A stretch of DNA of 64,000 bases from Istiophorus platypterus (Eukaryota; Chordata; Actinopteri; Istiophoriformes; Istiophoridae). The DNA is taken from the NCBI GenBank assembly GCA_016859345.1, contig CM029124.1, positions 21,959,980 through 22,023,979 on the forward strand, given 5' to 3'. Position numbers and translations under genes: made by a program. Within the stretch, counting starts at the first letter, position 1. Every line of letters starts with the position of its first letter. Under the pieces are notes generated by a model. It did no database searches, was not told where the DNA came from, and was given only the letters and a program-made list of their open reading frames with translations. Positions 14,132 to 26,384 of the stretch are shown in pieces.

Positions 14132-14983
14132 CACAGTGTGAGAGACATTCACAGCTTACTTTGTGAAAGTGGAGGTTAAAAATGTAAATGGCACATCTGG
14201 GAATCCTTCAGCAGATTTCCCCCAAAATTCACACACTTTCCACGAAGAATAGTCATATAATTGGCTTCTAGGGACAAAACATTATGTTATGTCTTTCTCA
14301 AAACTCATTCACCCTCCCTGGCCCTGGGTTATATCCAGTGCTCGCAAATCTCGCCTTCTGACAAGGCACACCTCTGACCTCAGTTTGCTGGTGTGCAGCC
14401 AGGGTAAAATGACATCACTTCCTTTAGGCAGCTTGACAGACGCATCATCAGTGAAGTTGCCCAAGGCTTGAGAGAAGAGTAAAAGAAAAAAAAAACAATA
14501 ATGATAATAATTATACCTTCACATGTAATGAGCAGAGCCCACGGGCCACAATACATAATAGCTGGGCCTGGGAGCTGTCAGACAGCTAGATAGTGAGTGA
14601 ACACTCAGTGCTAACCCAAGACAGATGTGAATTATAGATTGTGACACACAGCTGTGTTTTTAGTAACCAGCTGGGGGCAGGTTTGGATCTAAATATCTTC
14701 ATATACTGTTGAAATGCTGTATTTTATTAAGTTTGATGTTATGGGTCAACAGTTATTGCAATATCTGTCATTTTGCTCAATTTTGAGGGGATTTCAATGC
14801 ATGTGTGTTGACCCACAATCCTTTCGGCACAAAGTATCCTTGTGGGAGGCAGTTGCCTTAAGATTGGTAGTCTTAACAGGTAGATAAAGGCTTAATTATG
14901 ACCGCTGGCGGTTTGCATTCATGACAAGTGTATTTATCACTTATCAAATAAAAATACTGATAGTTAACGTGATACTTTGTGTC

Positions 14984-14999
14984 TGTGTGTGTGTGTGTG

Positions 15000-15063
<64 letters not shown>
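14984..15063. repeat. (GT)n microsatellite
   Basis: A long GT run with one CA interruption near 15000. Confidence 0.95.
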
Positions 15064-15065
<2 letters not shown>

Positions 15066-18000
15066 AAGAGGGCTTGATAATGAGTGATTGTGATTAATGG
15101 GACCTTGCCACATACCTTCAGACTCGTACTTGTAGTACCATCAGGTTCTGTTTATTCTCAGGTCTCTCCTTCATCACATACTATATCTGTGTTTCCTTGT
15201 CACCATCACACACTTTACCCTATCTTCTTTTCCCACCAGTTTTTCCAATTTCTCACTTTTATATACACTTTCATTCATAACTTTAAGCCAACACCTTCTC
15301 CATCAGAGTGAAATGGATCCTCACGCTGTATATTCAAATTCTAACAAACCAAATTTATTGCACAGCTAAAGAGAGGATGACCCACATTCTGCTCAGACGG
15401 ACAAAATGTGTCCCAAGTGGAATGTGTTGGTTGATATAAACCTTCCAGTGTAACCAGTGCTAACCCCTGGTCTAACAACACTGCACAGGTTGTTCTGACA
15501 TAATGGAAACAAAACAAAAAAGATGTGCCATGTATGCACAGTGGTATAATGCTGTTAGTTCACCATGCACTGCCAAAATACATTTCATGTGAGGCATCAA
15601 TGTCATCAAGATATTGTTTGGATTTAAGTTGAAAAATGATTTCGAAAAATTCTTGTATGTGAAGGAAACAGGTCTCTGGAAGGTTGGCCTGTTAAGTGAA
15701 GGGAAAATAGACACAAAAGCATTCACGTAGCCACAGTGCTTTAAGATTTAGCTTACACCCAATAGAGAGTTATGGCCCCATGATAAAACTTGAGCATTAA
15801 CTGTGTTGATGCCATTCTATCACTTTAGCACTGAATTGAGAGAAAGTAGATGCAATGTTAAGACTTTCGAGACACTATAATCTATGCCCTTTTGTTCACA
15901 CTGCATTGGCAGATTAGAAAAGAATTGTTTTGCTACACTGAAAGACAACAGACACCATGTAAGCATTTGCATTTCAGACCATGCTATGTTGAGATACAGT
16001 AGGCTATGTGGTAATACGTTAGCATGTGCTTTAATGAGAGCCCATAAATCCATGCTAATACCTTTTTGCTATACTATATGCTTCAGAGACTCCATGCTAA
16101 AGGCACTATGCAAACATTGTAGTATACACTGTGAGAAAAAGTATACTCTGTACTAATGTTATGAAAACACCACAATGACAAAGAATAAACTCCATTCAAA
16201 AACTTTTGCATATATTAAGTTTTGTGACACTATGCTCATTTTTTGAATTTTGTATGCGACAGCTCAATGACATATTCTGAGTAGGAAGCTGAATTTAAAA
16301 TTACTTAGCGTTTAGCTTTAACTGTCTTTTTTCTCGTTTTCTCTGAATCACACCTTAAGCTACATGTTAATGGCTGTTATTTTACAATAATAATTGAATG
16401 TCGTTCATAGTTTAATCACCATTTTATTTTCATTGCACTTTCATTTTTATTCCAGCATGCACATTAATAAAGTCATCTTGAGAGGAGATGACTGGAAGCT
16501 AAGTGAGGGGTGAGAAATTGGCTATGAGAGGAGGAGGAGGAGAAGACAATATCAGCAGAATGAAAGATTACCACAAACATTTGTACAAACAGGTACGGTG
16601 CAGTGGGGATGGGGACTGTGATGAAAATGTACCAAAAAAAGGCAAATTGTGTTTGCTGGATCAGACTAGACTTGGTCATGTCTTAAGTAGTTCCTGGTGA
16701 AATTTTCTCTTCTTATGAATACTCCTGCTTGAGAGGATACTCAAGTACTCTTAGCAACAACACCCACACCACTAACTTCTTTGCAACATGGTGATCTCAT
16801 GCTCATTGCATCTGGCCTGATCACAGTGAAGCAAGTTGAAGTCTCCCGGCACACCATGTTTTCAACATTAGCCCTATTCTTGAGCTGCTTAAAATGAGCT
16901 AAAAAGCAGTATGATTGACTGTTTGTGTTGAATTAAGGTTTTAAAATATCATATTGACCTAATCTATCATACATCCATCCATCCATCGTTCCATCCACAT
17001 ATACAAATTTATATCTCCACAACTTTCCTCCTAAACTGCTCTTAGGTATTTTAAGAGGCTGCATGGCATGATGACAAATGACTACTTGTTTAACTTATAT
17101 ATGCACAAGCAATCATACAGTATTCTCCAAGAGGCACATTTTCACCGACACACGTTAAAAAATGTGTGCAGCTCGTGCAGCAGTTCCTCCACTAGATGAT
17201 AAAGTAGGCTTGTGTGAAATGTGCAGAAAGATGAGAACACACACACACAGAATACATACAGTGCAGAAGTGGGAAGAGCAAAACTGGCCCGACTGTTTTC
17301 ATTCAAACACCAGACACAGCCAGTCATATTTAAGCAGTCACATCTGCATGGGGGGGGGGGGGCGACCGGCAGCTCCAAGCAGTGGGCAACACTGATCCCT
17401 AGCGGCGGAAAAGTAATACAGCCTCTCAAGTCAATGATAAATTGTAACATAATTAACACCTTTCATTCATGATCTAATCCCTGGCATGAAAATATCCTCT
17501 CAAGAGCTTTAAACCATGTTGTAATATTTATAAGACGAGTTTTTCCCTATGCTATTTGTTTTTTTATTGAATGAATTAGTTCAGAAATTTATATGAGGCC
17601 AAAAAAAAAGATTTATTTAGACAGAAAGACAGAACTCTATCTATATCAGATTTACAATACAACGATCAAAATACCTGAACTGAGTATCTATACCTTGAAG
17701 TATTGTTGTTGGGGAGGGGGGGTGTTTGTTTTGTTTGTTTGTTTTTTCAAAGATTATTTTCGGGCATGATGAGAGATCAGTTGGTTTTTTTTTCACTGTG
17801 AATGTATATCACATTATGTATTGTAAGATCTGATATCCCTTTCAAATATATGAACTATCTGTAAATGGTTGCTACATTATGCAAACATGAAGCCAGCGTT
17901 GAACCCCTGTAAGTGCAGGAGTTTATTTCACCAGTCTATTTGACAGGACCTTGAGGAGATGGGGATGTGCTGCCCCCTGCTGACGGAAACCTGAAATCCT

Positions 18001-18427
18001 CCTTAAGGGTCCGTACAGTAAAACAAACTAAAACAACCCTGCGCGTCGTGTTACCAGAAGCTGAGGAGTTTGTTTTCAGGTTTTCCTCCAACTGCAAAAT
18101 AATGGAGGAGGGGTCTTTGTTAACAATGTCTGCTCCAAATATGAAAATATTCGTATCTTTCATCAGCTCCCTTTATTTTTAAAATTTCTATTTACTGCCT
18201 TTGTCTGCCAATAATAAGTGAACGTCAGGGTCTGTTTCCCGACAATAACCCTGCACATCTGCATTTCATTTCTTTAGAGGAACCTTCTAAGCGTTATAAC
18301 CGCATTTACTGTTGTTAAGGGCTCATCCGGTCACACTGAGAAACAAAACCTGCGGTGAGTTTGAGTCCTTCCAGTATTTGTAACATAAAACGAAGTCAGA
18401 CGCCAGGGGCTCGGAGCGCCGGGCCTC

Positions 18428-18431
18428 AAAA
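18428..18431 (-). terminator. Pol III T4 terminator of tRNA-Ile
   Basis: Four consecutive T residues on the minus strand begin three bases after the discriminator base of the tRNA. This is the usual position and minimal length for an RNA polymerase III stop. Confidence 0.7.
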
Positions 18432-18434
18432 GGC

Positions 18435-18528
18435 TGCTCCAGGTGAGGCTCGAACTCACAACCTCGGCATTGCTCTACAGTGTACTGTCGTATAAGTACC
18501 GCGCGCTAACCGATTGCGCCACTGGAGC
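18435..18528 (-). tRNA. tRNA-Ile (anticodon UAU) with 20-nt intron
   Basis: Read on the minus strand, the 5' half GCTCCAGTGGCGCAATCGG and the 3' half GTTCGAGCCTCACCTGGAGC form a full cloverleaf with a seven-pair acceptor stem and A as discriminator base. The anticodon TAT lies at 18494-18492 in the loop CTTATA/A. A 20-nt intron (18490-18471) follows one base after the anticodon, the canonical nuclear position. The anticodon stem CGGTA pairs with TGCCG through one G-U wobble. The internal B box GGTTCGAGCC-like element is present (here AGTTCGAGCC). From memory, vertebrate tRNA-Ile-UAU genes characteristically carry such an intron and nearly this sequence, so the gene should be functional. It decodes the rare AUA codon. 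Confidence 0.95.
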
Positions 18529-18553
18529 TCACTACAACCGGGCCGCAGCACGG

Positions 18554-18560
18554 TTTATAA
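18554..18560 (-). promoter_or_regulatory. TATA-like box upstream of tRNA-Ile
   Basis: The minus strand reads TTATAAA, centred about 29 bases upstream of the mature tRNA 5' end. That spacing suits a TBP/TFIIIB-positioning element. Most vertebrate tRNA genes rely only on their internal boxes, so its role is inferred from position alone. Confidence 0.4.
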
Positions 18561-18850
18561 GCGGTCCACAGACGTCCGCGGACGGACCGATGAACTCCGT
18601 GTTCACGTCTCAACCTCGGGTCGAGGGACGCGGAGAGAAAGACGCGCTCACCGAAAAGCGGGGGAACGGAGAAGGCGATTCAAAGCGGGGTCACCGATCG
18701 GGACCGGCGCGGGTAGGGAAACCTGCGGCGCCTCGTCGACTGAGGGCTCGTCGCGTCCAACCACCGCGGCCCCGCGTCGCTCTCCCGAGACGTGAGAGTC
18801 AACCGGAGATGAACCTTTTATCACTCCGGCGTCGCTTCTTTTCCCTAAAG
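18561..18850. other. CpG-rich patch next to the tRNA
   Basis: CpG dinucleotides are far denser here than in flanking DNA. Open frames of 93 and 145 codons cross it on the plus strand, but they are rich in Arg and Pro in the manner of GC-rich non-coding DNA and start inside the tRNA region. It may be an unmethylated island kept open by the tRNA gene, or a first exon or promoter of an unseen transcript. I see no homology. Confidence 0.45.
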
Positions 18851-18879
18851 GACGATATTGTTTACTCCTTTGACGATTA

Positions 18880-20000
18880 GCAACCCACTCAAATACCGCC
18901 GCTCTATGCGATTTTTCAAAGGTTCATCATTAAGAAGTAATAGAAGAACACGAATTCTGTCTCTGCTTCCATCCATCGATCTCGGATTTACTGATTTTAT
19001 TAACCTTTTTTCATGTAAGCATTTGCACTTTCACCGTTTCAGAGAGCTACCTGACCTGTCCGGTACCGTGAAGCTACGGCCAGCAGCTGATCAGCTTCTT
19101 CTGGAGACGGGGGTGAACTGAATTTCATCCATTACCTATCTGTTTATATCAAGACGTTGTTTAATTCAACCGTCTTCATATTGCAATGCTAGTGATGAGG
19201 TTGACTGACATCTGACGGATAAGACTGTGATTCAAGCCATCAGTCTGTTAAAGGTCTAAACTGTGCTCTACAGAGGACAGGAAAACCTTAAATTTCAGGA
19301 TTCACCAGCAGCCAACTATGAATTCCCTCGTACCCTCAGAAAGACCTGAACAGAAAACCCTCATTTGGAGAAGTCAGAGTTGTCTTATCAGCGCATTCAG
19401 CAGATGGAGAACACTGTGTGTGCGATCCTCATGGAGTGAGAGTGACCCAGTGACACAAAATGCTTGTACAAAGGCTGGTTCCTCATGAGGACTTGACATG
19501 GCACGAGGGCCATGATGGTTCCAGGCTAAAGAAGCTAACAGCAAAGCACTTCTGCTTTTTACACAGTTGAATAAATATCAATATTAGCACTTTTTTTTTT
19601 TTTACATTATCTCGTCCTTCCTTTTATGTTTAGGTACATTTATGTGACCTACAGTTATTCAGGGATGGTTGCACTGATAAATAGGAATTCAGTTGATTTA
19701 GAAATATTTAAAAAGGTATTTGTTGACTGAGATTCGCGTTGAGGTTCATGATGGGGATGGTGACGCAGATGCACAGACATAATGTACACATACACTCACG
19801 TGAATAGTTTTATTTATGTTTGCATTAAAACAGAGAATAAATATTTAATAAAACAATCCCCTGCCTTTATTACCACATTTACAAATTTCACTTCATTGAT
19901 ACTTTTGTATATATATTAAATACTGTATTGATAGTACACAGTAATTTAATACTTGTATATGTTTATGTGTATATCTTTAGACACTGTACATATCACTGTG
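18880..20000. other. Non-coding stretch, nothing recognised
   Basis: AT-rich DNA without a credible exon, RNA gene or long repeat. Confidence 0.5.
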
Positions 20001-20019
20001 CACCTATTTGCTACTGCCA

Positions 20020-20800
20020 ATGATACACTTCAGTTTATCTCATCACACTAGTGAAACTCAGTACCTCAATATTTGGCTCATTTCAACTCATCACAACTGG
20101 TCTTTGCCCAATCTACCCCCATCTCCTTTCATCTCACCTCCTTGCCTCTCATCTGATATTGCATCTTTGCACCTTATCTCACCTCACTTTATCTCATTTT
20201 ATCTTATCACATCTCATCTAATTTCTCATTTCACTGCATCCAAGCTTACCTTTAGTAATCTACAATTAGTCAATTATCTAGTTTCAAGTCATCATCTTCC
20301 CTATTTAAATTTCGCATTATTCCTCATTGCACTTAATTTCAATCCACTGCATCTCATCTTCTTTTACTGTATCTTGCAATCTTGTCACTTTGCATCTCCT
20401 ACTGTGTCACTGCATTTAATATCACTTTATTGGATCACACTTTGCCTTACTGCAACTCATTTTACATACAATCCATGTAGTTTCAGGTCTCATCTTCTCT
20501 TTTGTTTGATTTAAATTTCCTATTTTTTCTCATTTCACCTCACCGTACCTCTTCTGACCTCATTGCATTGCCTCCAATATACCATCACTGTATCACATTT
20601 CAGTTTCATCTCATCTAGCCTTGTTACTTTTCATTTTATTATACCCTTTCCAGTTTATTTCCTGATACTGACTCACATCTTATCTTACCTTATTACATCT
20701 AAATTATTGCATCTTATGGTATCACATTGCATCTCATCTCACCTTTAATTATCTCCCATTTACAAACTCATTCCAATTCCATTTAAAGTCACCTGCTCAT
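20020..20800. repeat. Cryptic TCATC/CTCAT-type array
   Basis: For nearly 800 bases the plus strand is dominated by CTCAT, CATCT, TCACCT and CATTTCA words with few purine runs. This looks like a decayed pentanucleotide tandem array. The absence of stops in one frame gives a 168-codon plus-strand ORF rich in Ser, His, Leu and Ile. It reflects composition rather than selection. Confidence 0.6.
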
Positions 20801-21504
20801 TTTCTCTCTGATTTAATTTGAATTTATTCAGCATACAAGACCAACTCAAGATTGACAATGACTGATTCACAGAGAGCAAGAAAAGAAGCCGCTCTGTGTT
20901 TTCTCAGAGACAGATAATGCTAATTTCCCTATCCAAACTTTCTTTGGTAAGAGCTCGTTACACAATTCAACAAACATACACAGTGTCAGCCCAGTTCTCC
21001 ACTGTGTGAAGAGTTCGACCTTTGTCAGCTCAATAACTTTATGGTCACTGACTCGCATACAGCAGCATCGTCCCCCTTCACAGCCCTAAAGGTGTGTTTG
21101 CAAGGACCACTGGACTCTGATCAAGAGGTCCACCATTCATCTAACTGTTTTATTAGAGTATACACAAAACAAACACAAAGAGCCGAGCAATGGCACCATG
21201 TCAGGACTGACATCTGTTCTTGAAGACAGTTTATGGTTACGTTGTATGGTGTACATGTGTGAAACTGTACTGATATACTCCTTACTTCTGTAATTTGATA
21301 TGAATGATGATGATGATCATCATCGTCATCATAATCTGGTATAACCGTCTTTACTGTAACCATTAAATTCAGCTTCTGTAATAAACAAAATGAACATACT
21401 TACTAAGAGGAGGGTGGAGGACATATTTTTCTTATTTTTATTTCATAATATATAATTAAAGACAAAATACATGGGAAAATTATTTTAAGAATGCCTTGAC
21501 AGAC

Positions 21505-21905
21505 AACGCTAACATGTTGACGATTAGCAGGTGTAATGTGTGTAATGGTCGCCATCTTAGTCCAGTTTGTTAGCATGCTATCATTCACTGATTAAACACA
21601 AGGTGCAGCTGAGGCTGATATTGATTTCGTTAGTTTTACTGGTATTTGGTCATAAACCACTAAAGGTCCAGCTGAAGTTTTTTGCCAGATGGAGTTGCTT
21701 GACAAAAGGCATAGAGATTTTCAAAGTTCATCCTGAGGGGGAAGTTAATGTGTTCCCCACATTTCATGGCAATCCTTCCAGCAGATGTCACGATACTTAA
21801 AACAACAAACGCCGACTTCACTGTGCGCTAGTGCAGGGGCTTGCCTGAGTCAGTAGAATTCATTCTGTGAGGACCAATGTCTGTACCAAATCTCATCTTC
21901 ATGAA
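21505..21905. repeat. Teleost-type interspersed repeat remnant
   Basis: Contains GTTAGCATGCTA, followed by TTCATCCTGAGGGGGAAG, CATTTCATGGCAATCC and GTCTGTACCAAAT. I recognise these phrases from a very common non-autonomous fish repeat. The copy is diverged, its order is disturbed, and the boundaries are approximate. Confidence 0.5.
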
Positions 21906-22446
21906 TTTTTGTACAAGATTTCAGGCAAAGCTCAGTTTGGTCTGGACAAGAGGGGAGGATTGATCAACAGGCCAACATTGCTGTCCTTGGAGCCATAGTG
22001 CTAGTGTGGCTAAAAATGACCTGGATATGATAAACATTTTTAAAAAGGTCCTGTTGGAATGTAAGCGTCCATTCCTCAATCTGTCAATATGTGTATATTT
22101 TTGAGCAGCTACTTTGGTTCACTGATATCCTCCAAGCTGGCCCACATCGTGAAATACAGCATTATATGGAGCTTCTGTGTGATACAGACGTTGCCAAATC
22201 TGCACACATCAATACACTTATTTGAACACTCACTGTATGCTTAAAGATAACATTCAAGAAGACACTGTAGGATCAATACCAGTATTGGTAGTGCACATAG
22301 ATGCACACACATATTTTTTCCTCAGGTTGTCCAGGTTTGTTTCCTGTTTCCCTCCCCTGAGTTCACAACGTTAGACGGTGACAGAGACATGACTGTCTCA
22401 CTCTGATAACATGAAGCAGCTTAATGTTTAGCCCAAGAGCTACACA

Positions 22447-22485
22447 TACACACACACAAACACACAAACACACACACACACACAG
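22447..22485. repeat. (CA)n microsatellite
   Basis: A CA run with a few AA interruptions. Confidence 0.9.
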
Positions 22486-23794
22486 GGAAGCAAAGGGATT
22501 ACAAAGGTACAGAGACCCATATGCTGCCCAGGGATGGAAACGGGAAAACTAAATACAAAGAGAACGCGAGGTAGTTATGACCAAGGTGAGAATTATAACT
22601 GTTTTTTTTTTCACTTCAACATTATTTTTTTGACTGCAGAAGATCAAATTAAGTCTTAATGTGGCTTTTTTTGTCCCTGCATCCTTATCACAGTTATACT
22701 GAGTGAAATGATGGTGTAAGATTCAAATTGATTTTATTGTACGTTGAGAAATAATTGACAATAGTACTCACCTAGTGGATAGACTTTGAATAATTGCATT
22801 ATTCTATGGTGCAAAATGAAAACCAGTTGAAGATTGTCAGTCTTTAATTTGCTAAGCTTGGCTATTAGCCTGTTAATCCACATTAGAGCATGTGCACTAA
22901 CCTACTTGTCCTGTGGAGACGGGACAAAACGGGACTCTGTACACATTGGGTGGACAATGCAGGGAAGAACCTCTATTAAAAAAAAGATTTGATCTTCCAA
23001 AAAGAAGAAATATTTTTTGTCAAAATTAATAAAATGTTGATATATCCTGTCTTTGTTTAATTTGAGGATCATGGTAAAAACACTTAACATTCATTAGACA
23101 GTGGAATTTCATGACTGATGGTGTGAAATCATGTTTCTAGAAAAATAATGATTAATGATGATGATAAAAATAATGATTCTAGACAAGAAATTAATTTGGA
23201 AATTTGGAAAAAGATAAAGGTAAAGGTCTATTGAGTAAAGGTAGTGCCTTTATTCAACAGGTGCTGTAACCTTCCTGTAATTAAATCATTTTTCAACTTT
23301 GGCAATTACTCTTGGTTTTAATTCCTGGGTTTCTCATAAGCCGTTTTATATCAGTTAGTTTTACAGTTGCGGAAGAAAAAAAAGTGGAAGGAACAACCCA
23401 TAATCCTAGTGTGAACGCACACGAAGCATTGGACTGCAAACTGTTGTCACTCCGAAAATCACTGAAAACATTTCTTTAATAGAGGAACTAGAAATAGGCA
23501 ACAATTATTGTAAATTCATGTCATCACTTTTTTCTGTACCGGCCTGTAATTTGAAATTGGTCAGGAAAAACATGCAGCTCTTATTTTCATGTATAACTTT
23601 TCAATTAGATAAGTGTAAATGTTTCTCAAATTTATATGGACAAAAATTTACTGTTTTTCACAACTTCTGTTGTCACTGAAACAGTTTGGCACCTCTTGTA
23701 GTAGTCAGATATTTTAGTTTTTCTTATATTTACTTGTGATTTAACTAAAAAAAAAATCGGTCGTTTTGGGAAAAAAACAATTTCTAACTTTCTT

Positions 23795-23930
23795 GTTGAG
23801 AGAAAGAAGAGAGGCTTCTCCAGCAGCCAGGAGCTGGTTAGCTTGGCGAAGCACAAAGACAGGAAAGAGAAGGAAACTGCTGGACTGGCTCTGTCAGCAA
23901 GTAAAAAGATCTCCTCCTCAAAAGATCTGG
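23795..23930. repeat. Fragment of a foldback-type element
   Basis: The order GAGCTGGTTAGCTTGG, AAGCACAAAGACAGGAA and GGACTGGCTCTGTC resembles the inner arm of the common teleost foldback element whose fuller copy lies at 24819-25397. The 68-codon open frame across it (from 23766) is therefore not treated as a gene. Confidence 0.45.
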
Positions 23931-24195
23931 AACATAACCTGTAAAACCAGAACTTGTAATTTATTGGGATAGAAGGGAATAGGAACTAAAGGACACTGTT
24001 CGACTAATTTTTCTTTTTTTTTCCCTTTAGATTAGGTTTATGTGCTTTAACTTATGCTTTAAATTTAACTCTTTTCTCTAAACGACAAACAATCTTGGTT
24101 TTTTTGAACAGGTCACTTTTGCCACATCTGGGATGGCAGATAAAACTCTCAAAATGAGCCAAAAATGTACATTCATTTCAGTTTGTTTGTGACAG

Positions 24196-24680
24196 GGACC
24201 TTTGTAGGAAAAGAAGCCCCAGTGAGAGCTCCCGGCGGCAACTCCATTCGTCCTCTCTCTCCTCTTGTCCGTCTCTATGTGTATGCACTGCACGGCTGCC
24301 TGTGTGAGGTGGCCTTCACTGCTGTGTGGGACTGGTGCAGCACCCAAGACAGGAGGCTGCCAGGCCACAGCAGCCTCTGGGCGCTGCCCATGTACGCCAC
24401 CGCTATCTACCTCATGGAGAACCTGAGAGCGTGGCTGCTGGCTCACGGTCAGCCACTGTCTGTGCGTCTGACGACCTACACCCTGTTCATCTACGTGTGG
24501 GAGTTCAGCTGGGGAGCAGGGCTGAGGCTGCTGAGGGCCTGTCCCTGGGACTACTCAGGTTATAGGTACAACCTGGGAGGATTGGTCACCCTGGAGTATG
24601 CACTGCCCTGGGCTATGGCAGCATTTATAGCAGAGCAGCACGTGATCAGGAACACTCTGAGGATAAGATTGTACAACTGA
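24196..24680 (+). CDS. TMEM229B-like membrane protein, 3' coding exon
   Basis: A 161-residue open segment closely follows the TMEM229B pattern I know: RLYVYALHG near its start, a TM segment ending in WDWC, a WALPMYATAIYLMENL-type helix, LTTYTLFIYVWEFSWGAG, the hallmark CPWDYS, then LVTLEYALPWAMAAFI and IRNTLRIRLY before the stop. About four hydrophobic segments fit the family (Pfam PF06541, ABC-transporter CmpB-like), whose function is unknown. The exon starts after a good 3' splice site (GTTTGTGACAG at 24185-24195) in phase 1, so the initiator should lie in an upstream exon that I did not find. An in-frame ATG at 24165 would start within the intron and gives an unconvincing N-terminus. It differs enough from typical TMEM229B to be a paralogue, so no symbol is given. 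haao lies downstream in convergent orientation. Confidence 0.8.
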
Positions 24681-24818
24681 ACTGACATCAATCGGGAACA
24701 ATCTGCTTCCAAAAGCAGCTACAATGATACCACACTTCTGTGGTTTTTTGACCTTTGAAAAAGTTGGATGATTTTATTTTTTCAATGGATACTGACTGTA
24801 TGACAGCATCAAAGAAAT

Positions 24819-25397
24819 AGTTTGGCATTTTGTGAAATAAGCACATTTGCTTTCTTGCCAAGAGTTAGATATGAAGATCAACACCACTCTCATATCTGTT
24901 CAATCCATTTGAAGCTACAGTCAGGAGACAGTTAGTGTACTTTACCACAAGGACTAGAAAGAGCAAAGAGCTAGCTTGAACAAAAAACATGGTGTAATAA
25001 GACCATATTGCGATTTTTATGGGGGTTTCTGATTCGCTGTTTTTAGCTGGTGTATGTCTGGTAGTAGCTTAGTAAAGTCATAGTGACTGCAGGCAGTGGT
25101 CATGCCTGTTTTCTAGCCACCAAGAAACAGTTCCAGCATGTAATTCTCCATAAAACCATATCATGCTATCATTTCTATCTCTGTATGAATTAAACAAATG
25201 GCATACATACTATAGGGTGATGAGTGGGCTCTAGGCATATTTTTTAACCTTGGACACTGCTGTCTTTATGCTAAGTTAAGCTAATCGCCTCCTGGGTCCA
25301 ACTTAGTACTTAATGCACAGACATGCGAGTGGTACTAACCTTCTCATCTAAATCTCAGCAAGGAGGTGAATACATATATTTCCCAAAATGTAAGACT
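24819..25397. repeat. Foldback (MITE-like) element with long terminal inverted repeats
   Basis: The left end reads AGTTTGGCATTTTGTGAAATA and continues with TTGCCAAGAGTTAGAT. The right end reads TATTTCCCAAAATGTAAGACT and is its reverse complement with mismatches, preceded inward by ATCTCAGCAAGGAGG. The similarity extends inward through ACCACTCTCAT versus its complement. I recognise the pattern as a widespread teleost non-autonomous element. It lies just past the TMEM229-like stop and so may sit in that gene's 3' UTR. Confidence 0.65.
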
Positions 25398-26384
25398 ATG
25401 GCTTTCAAAATGAGATTGTTTGAATCTGATAAGATTCGGACAGTCTAGTCAGTGAATGATATATTTATCAGAGTGTGAAGTGAGAGTGTATAGACAGCAA
25501 AAAACCAAAACCAAAAAAAAAAAAAACAGGCTAATGTCAGACTTGAAAGAGCAACTCTCCTTTCAACACTTATTAAAGTCAGAAGACAGTGACTGAAAAA
25601 CTCCTCCACAGATGCAAATGGGAATCTGCTGTGTGCACTGTGGTTAGTTCTGGAAGTAGTCTGACAGTGCAAGTGGTGCACTAGTCATGATTTACCCAGA
25701 CTACATGAGCAAAATGTTTAAATTTCCAAAATTTTAATAATTTCATTCCATAACATTTCTGATTCAATTCTGCTCGTGTTCTCTTACAAGTTCTCTCATG
25801 AATACTTGTGATAAATGCAACAAAACCCCAAAACAAAAACAAACAAAATGTTGTGAAATTCCCACAGAAATTCCTCCTGCATCAAAATCCACTGTGCTTT
25901 TTATGTTATATGTTTCTGTTATATATTGCAATCCATTCATTCACTGGCTCTCAGTAAGGAGAACACTGCAGCTATGAATTTTACTTTGGGTGAATATTTG
26001 ATACTGAAAGGATCGAGTTTTACTGTTTCACTTTTAAGAGACTTCCAAGTAATGAGTGGGATTCAGAACAATCCCTTCCCCCATGTCTCACCAATGGTAG
26101 CACCCATTACTGGAAGACAGCTTTATCACTGCTATGAAACTATGCCTGGTCAGTTCAAGCCCAGTGGAAATCTACACACTATATTGCAGTTTACAGGGCA
26201 GTCGGAGCTGGAGGCTTTTTGATCCAGTTGTGGCTGAATTAATAAAATGTATCACCACTGCCGTAGAGCACAGGAGGGAAAAAGGAGAAGAAATTCAGTC
26301 ATGGGGAAGTAAAATTTGAAAGTATTAACTGTCATTAACAGTCAAGAAGTGTGTGTGCTAGGAACGATAATCAAATCAGACTGT
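25398..26384. other. Intergenic gap between convergent genes
   Basis: Separates the TMEM229-like gene (+) from the 3' end of haao (-). A 98-codon plus-strand frame at 25926-26222 has no recognisable domain, and I do not support it as a gene. Confidence 0.5.

Larger units (their letters stand above)
11358..18427. other. Gene-poor intergenic DNA
   Basis: No supportable exon. It contains one diverged interspersed element (about 11.93-12.73 kb), microsatellites near 12.77, 14.10 and 14.98 kb, and a 13-base G run at 17350-17362. The rest is AT-rich sequence in which I see no structure. Confidence 0.55.

Noticed and set aside
18443..18880. 145-codon plus-strand ORF
   Set aside because: It begins inside the antisense of the tRNA and continues through CpG-rich DNA. 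The Arg/Pro-rich product has no homology.
20008..20514. 168-codon plus-strand ORF
   Set aside because: It arises from the pyrimidine-rich TCATC-type array. There is no domain, and its composition is explained by the repeat.
23766..23972. 68-codon plus-strand ORF as the 5' exon of the TMEM229-like gene
   Set aside because: The sequence matches the arm of a common foldback repeat and has no suitable phase-1 donor.
24078..24446. 122-codon minus-strand ORF
   Set aside because: It is antisense to the well-supported TMEM229-like exon, so it is a shadow frame.
25926..26222. 98-codon plus-strand ORF between the convergent genes
   Set aside because: No recognisable domain, no splice partners, and no conserved pattern. 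It is of a length that occurs by chance in AT-rich DNA.
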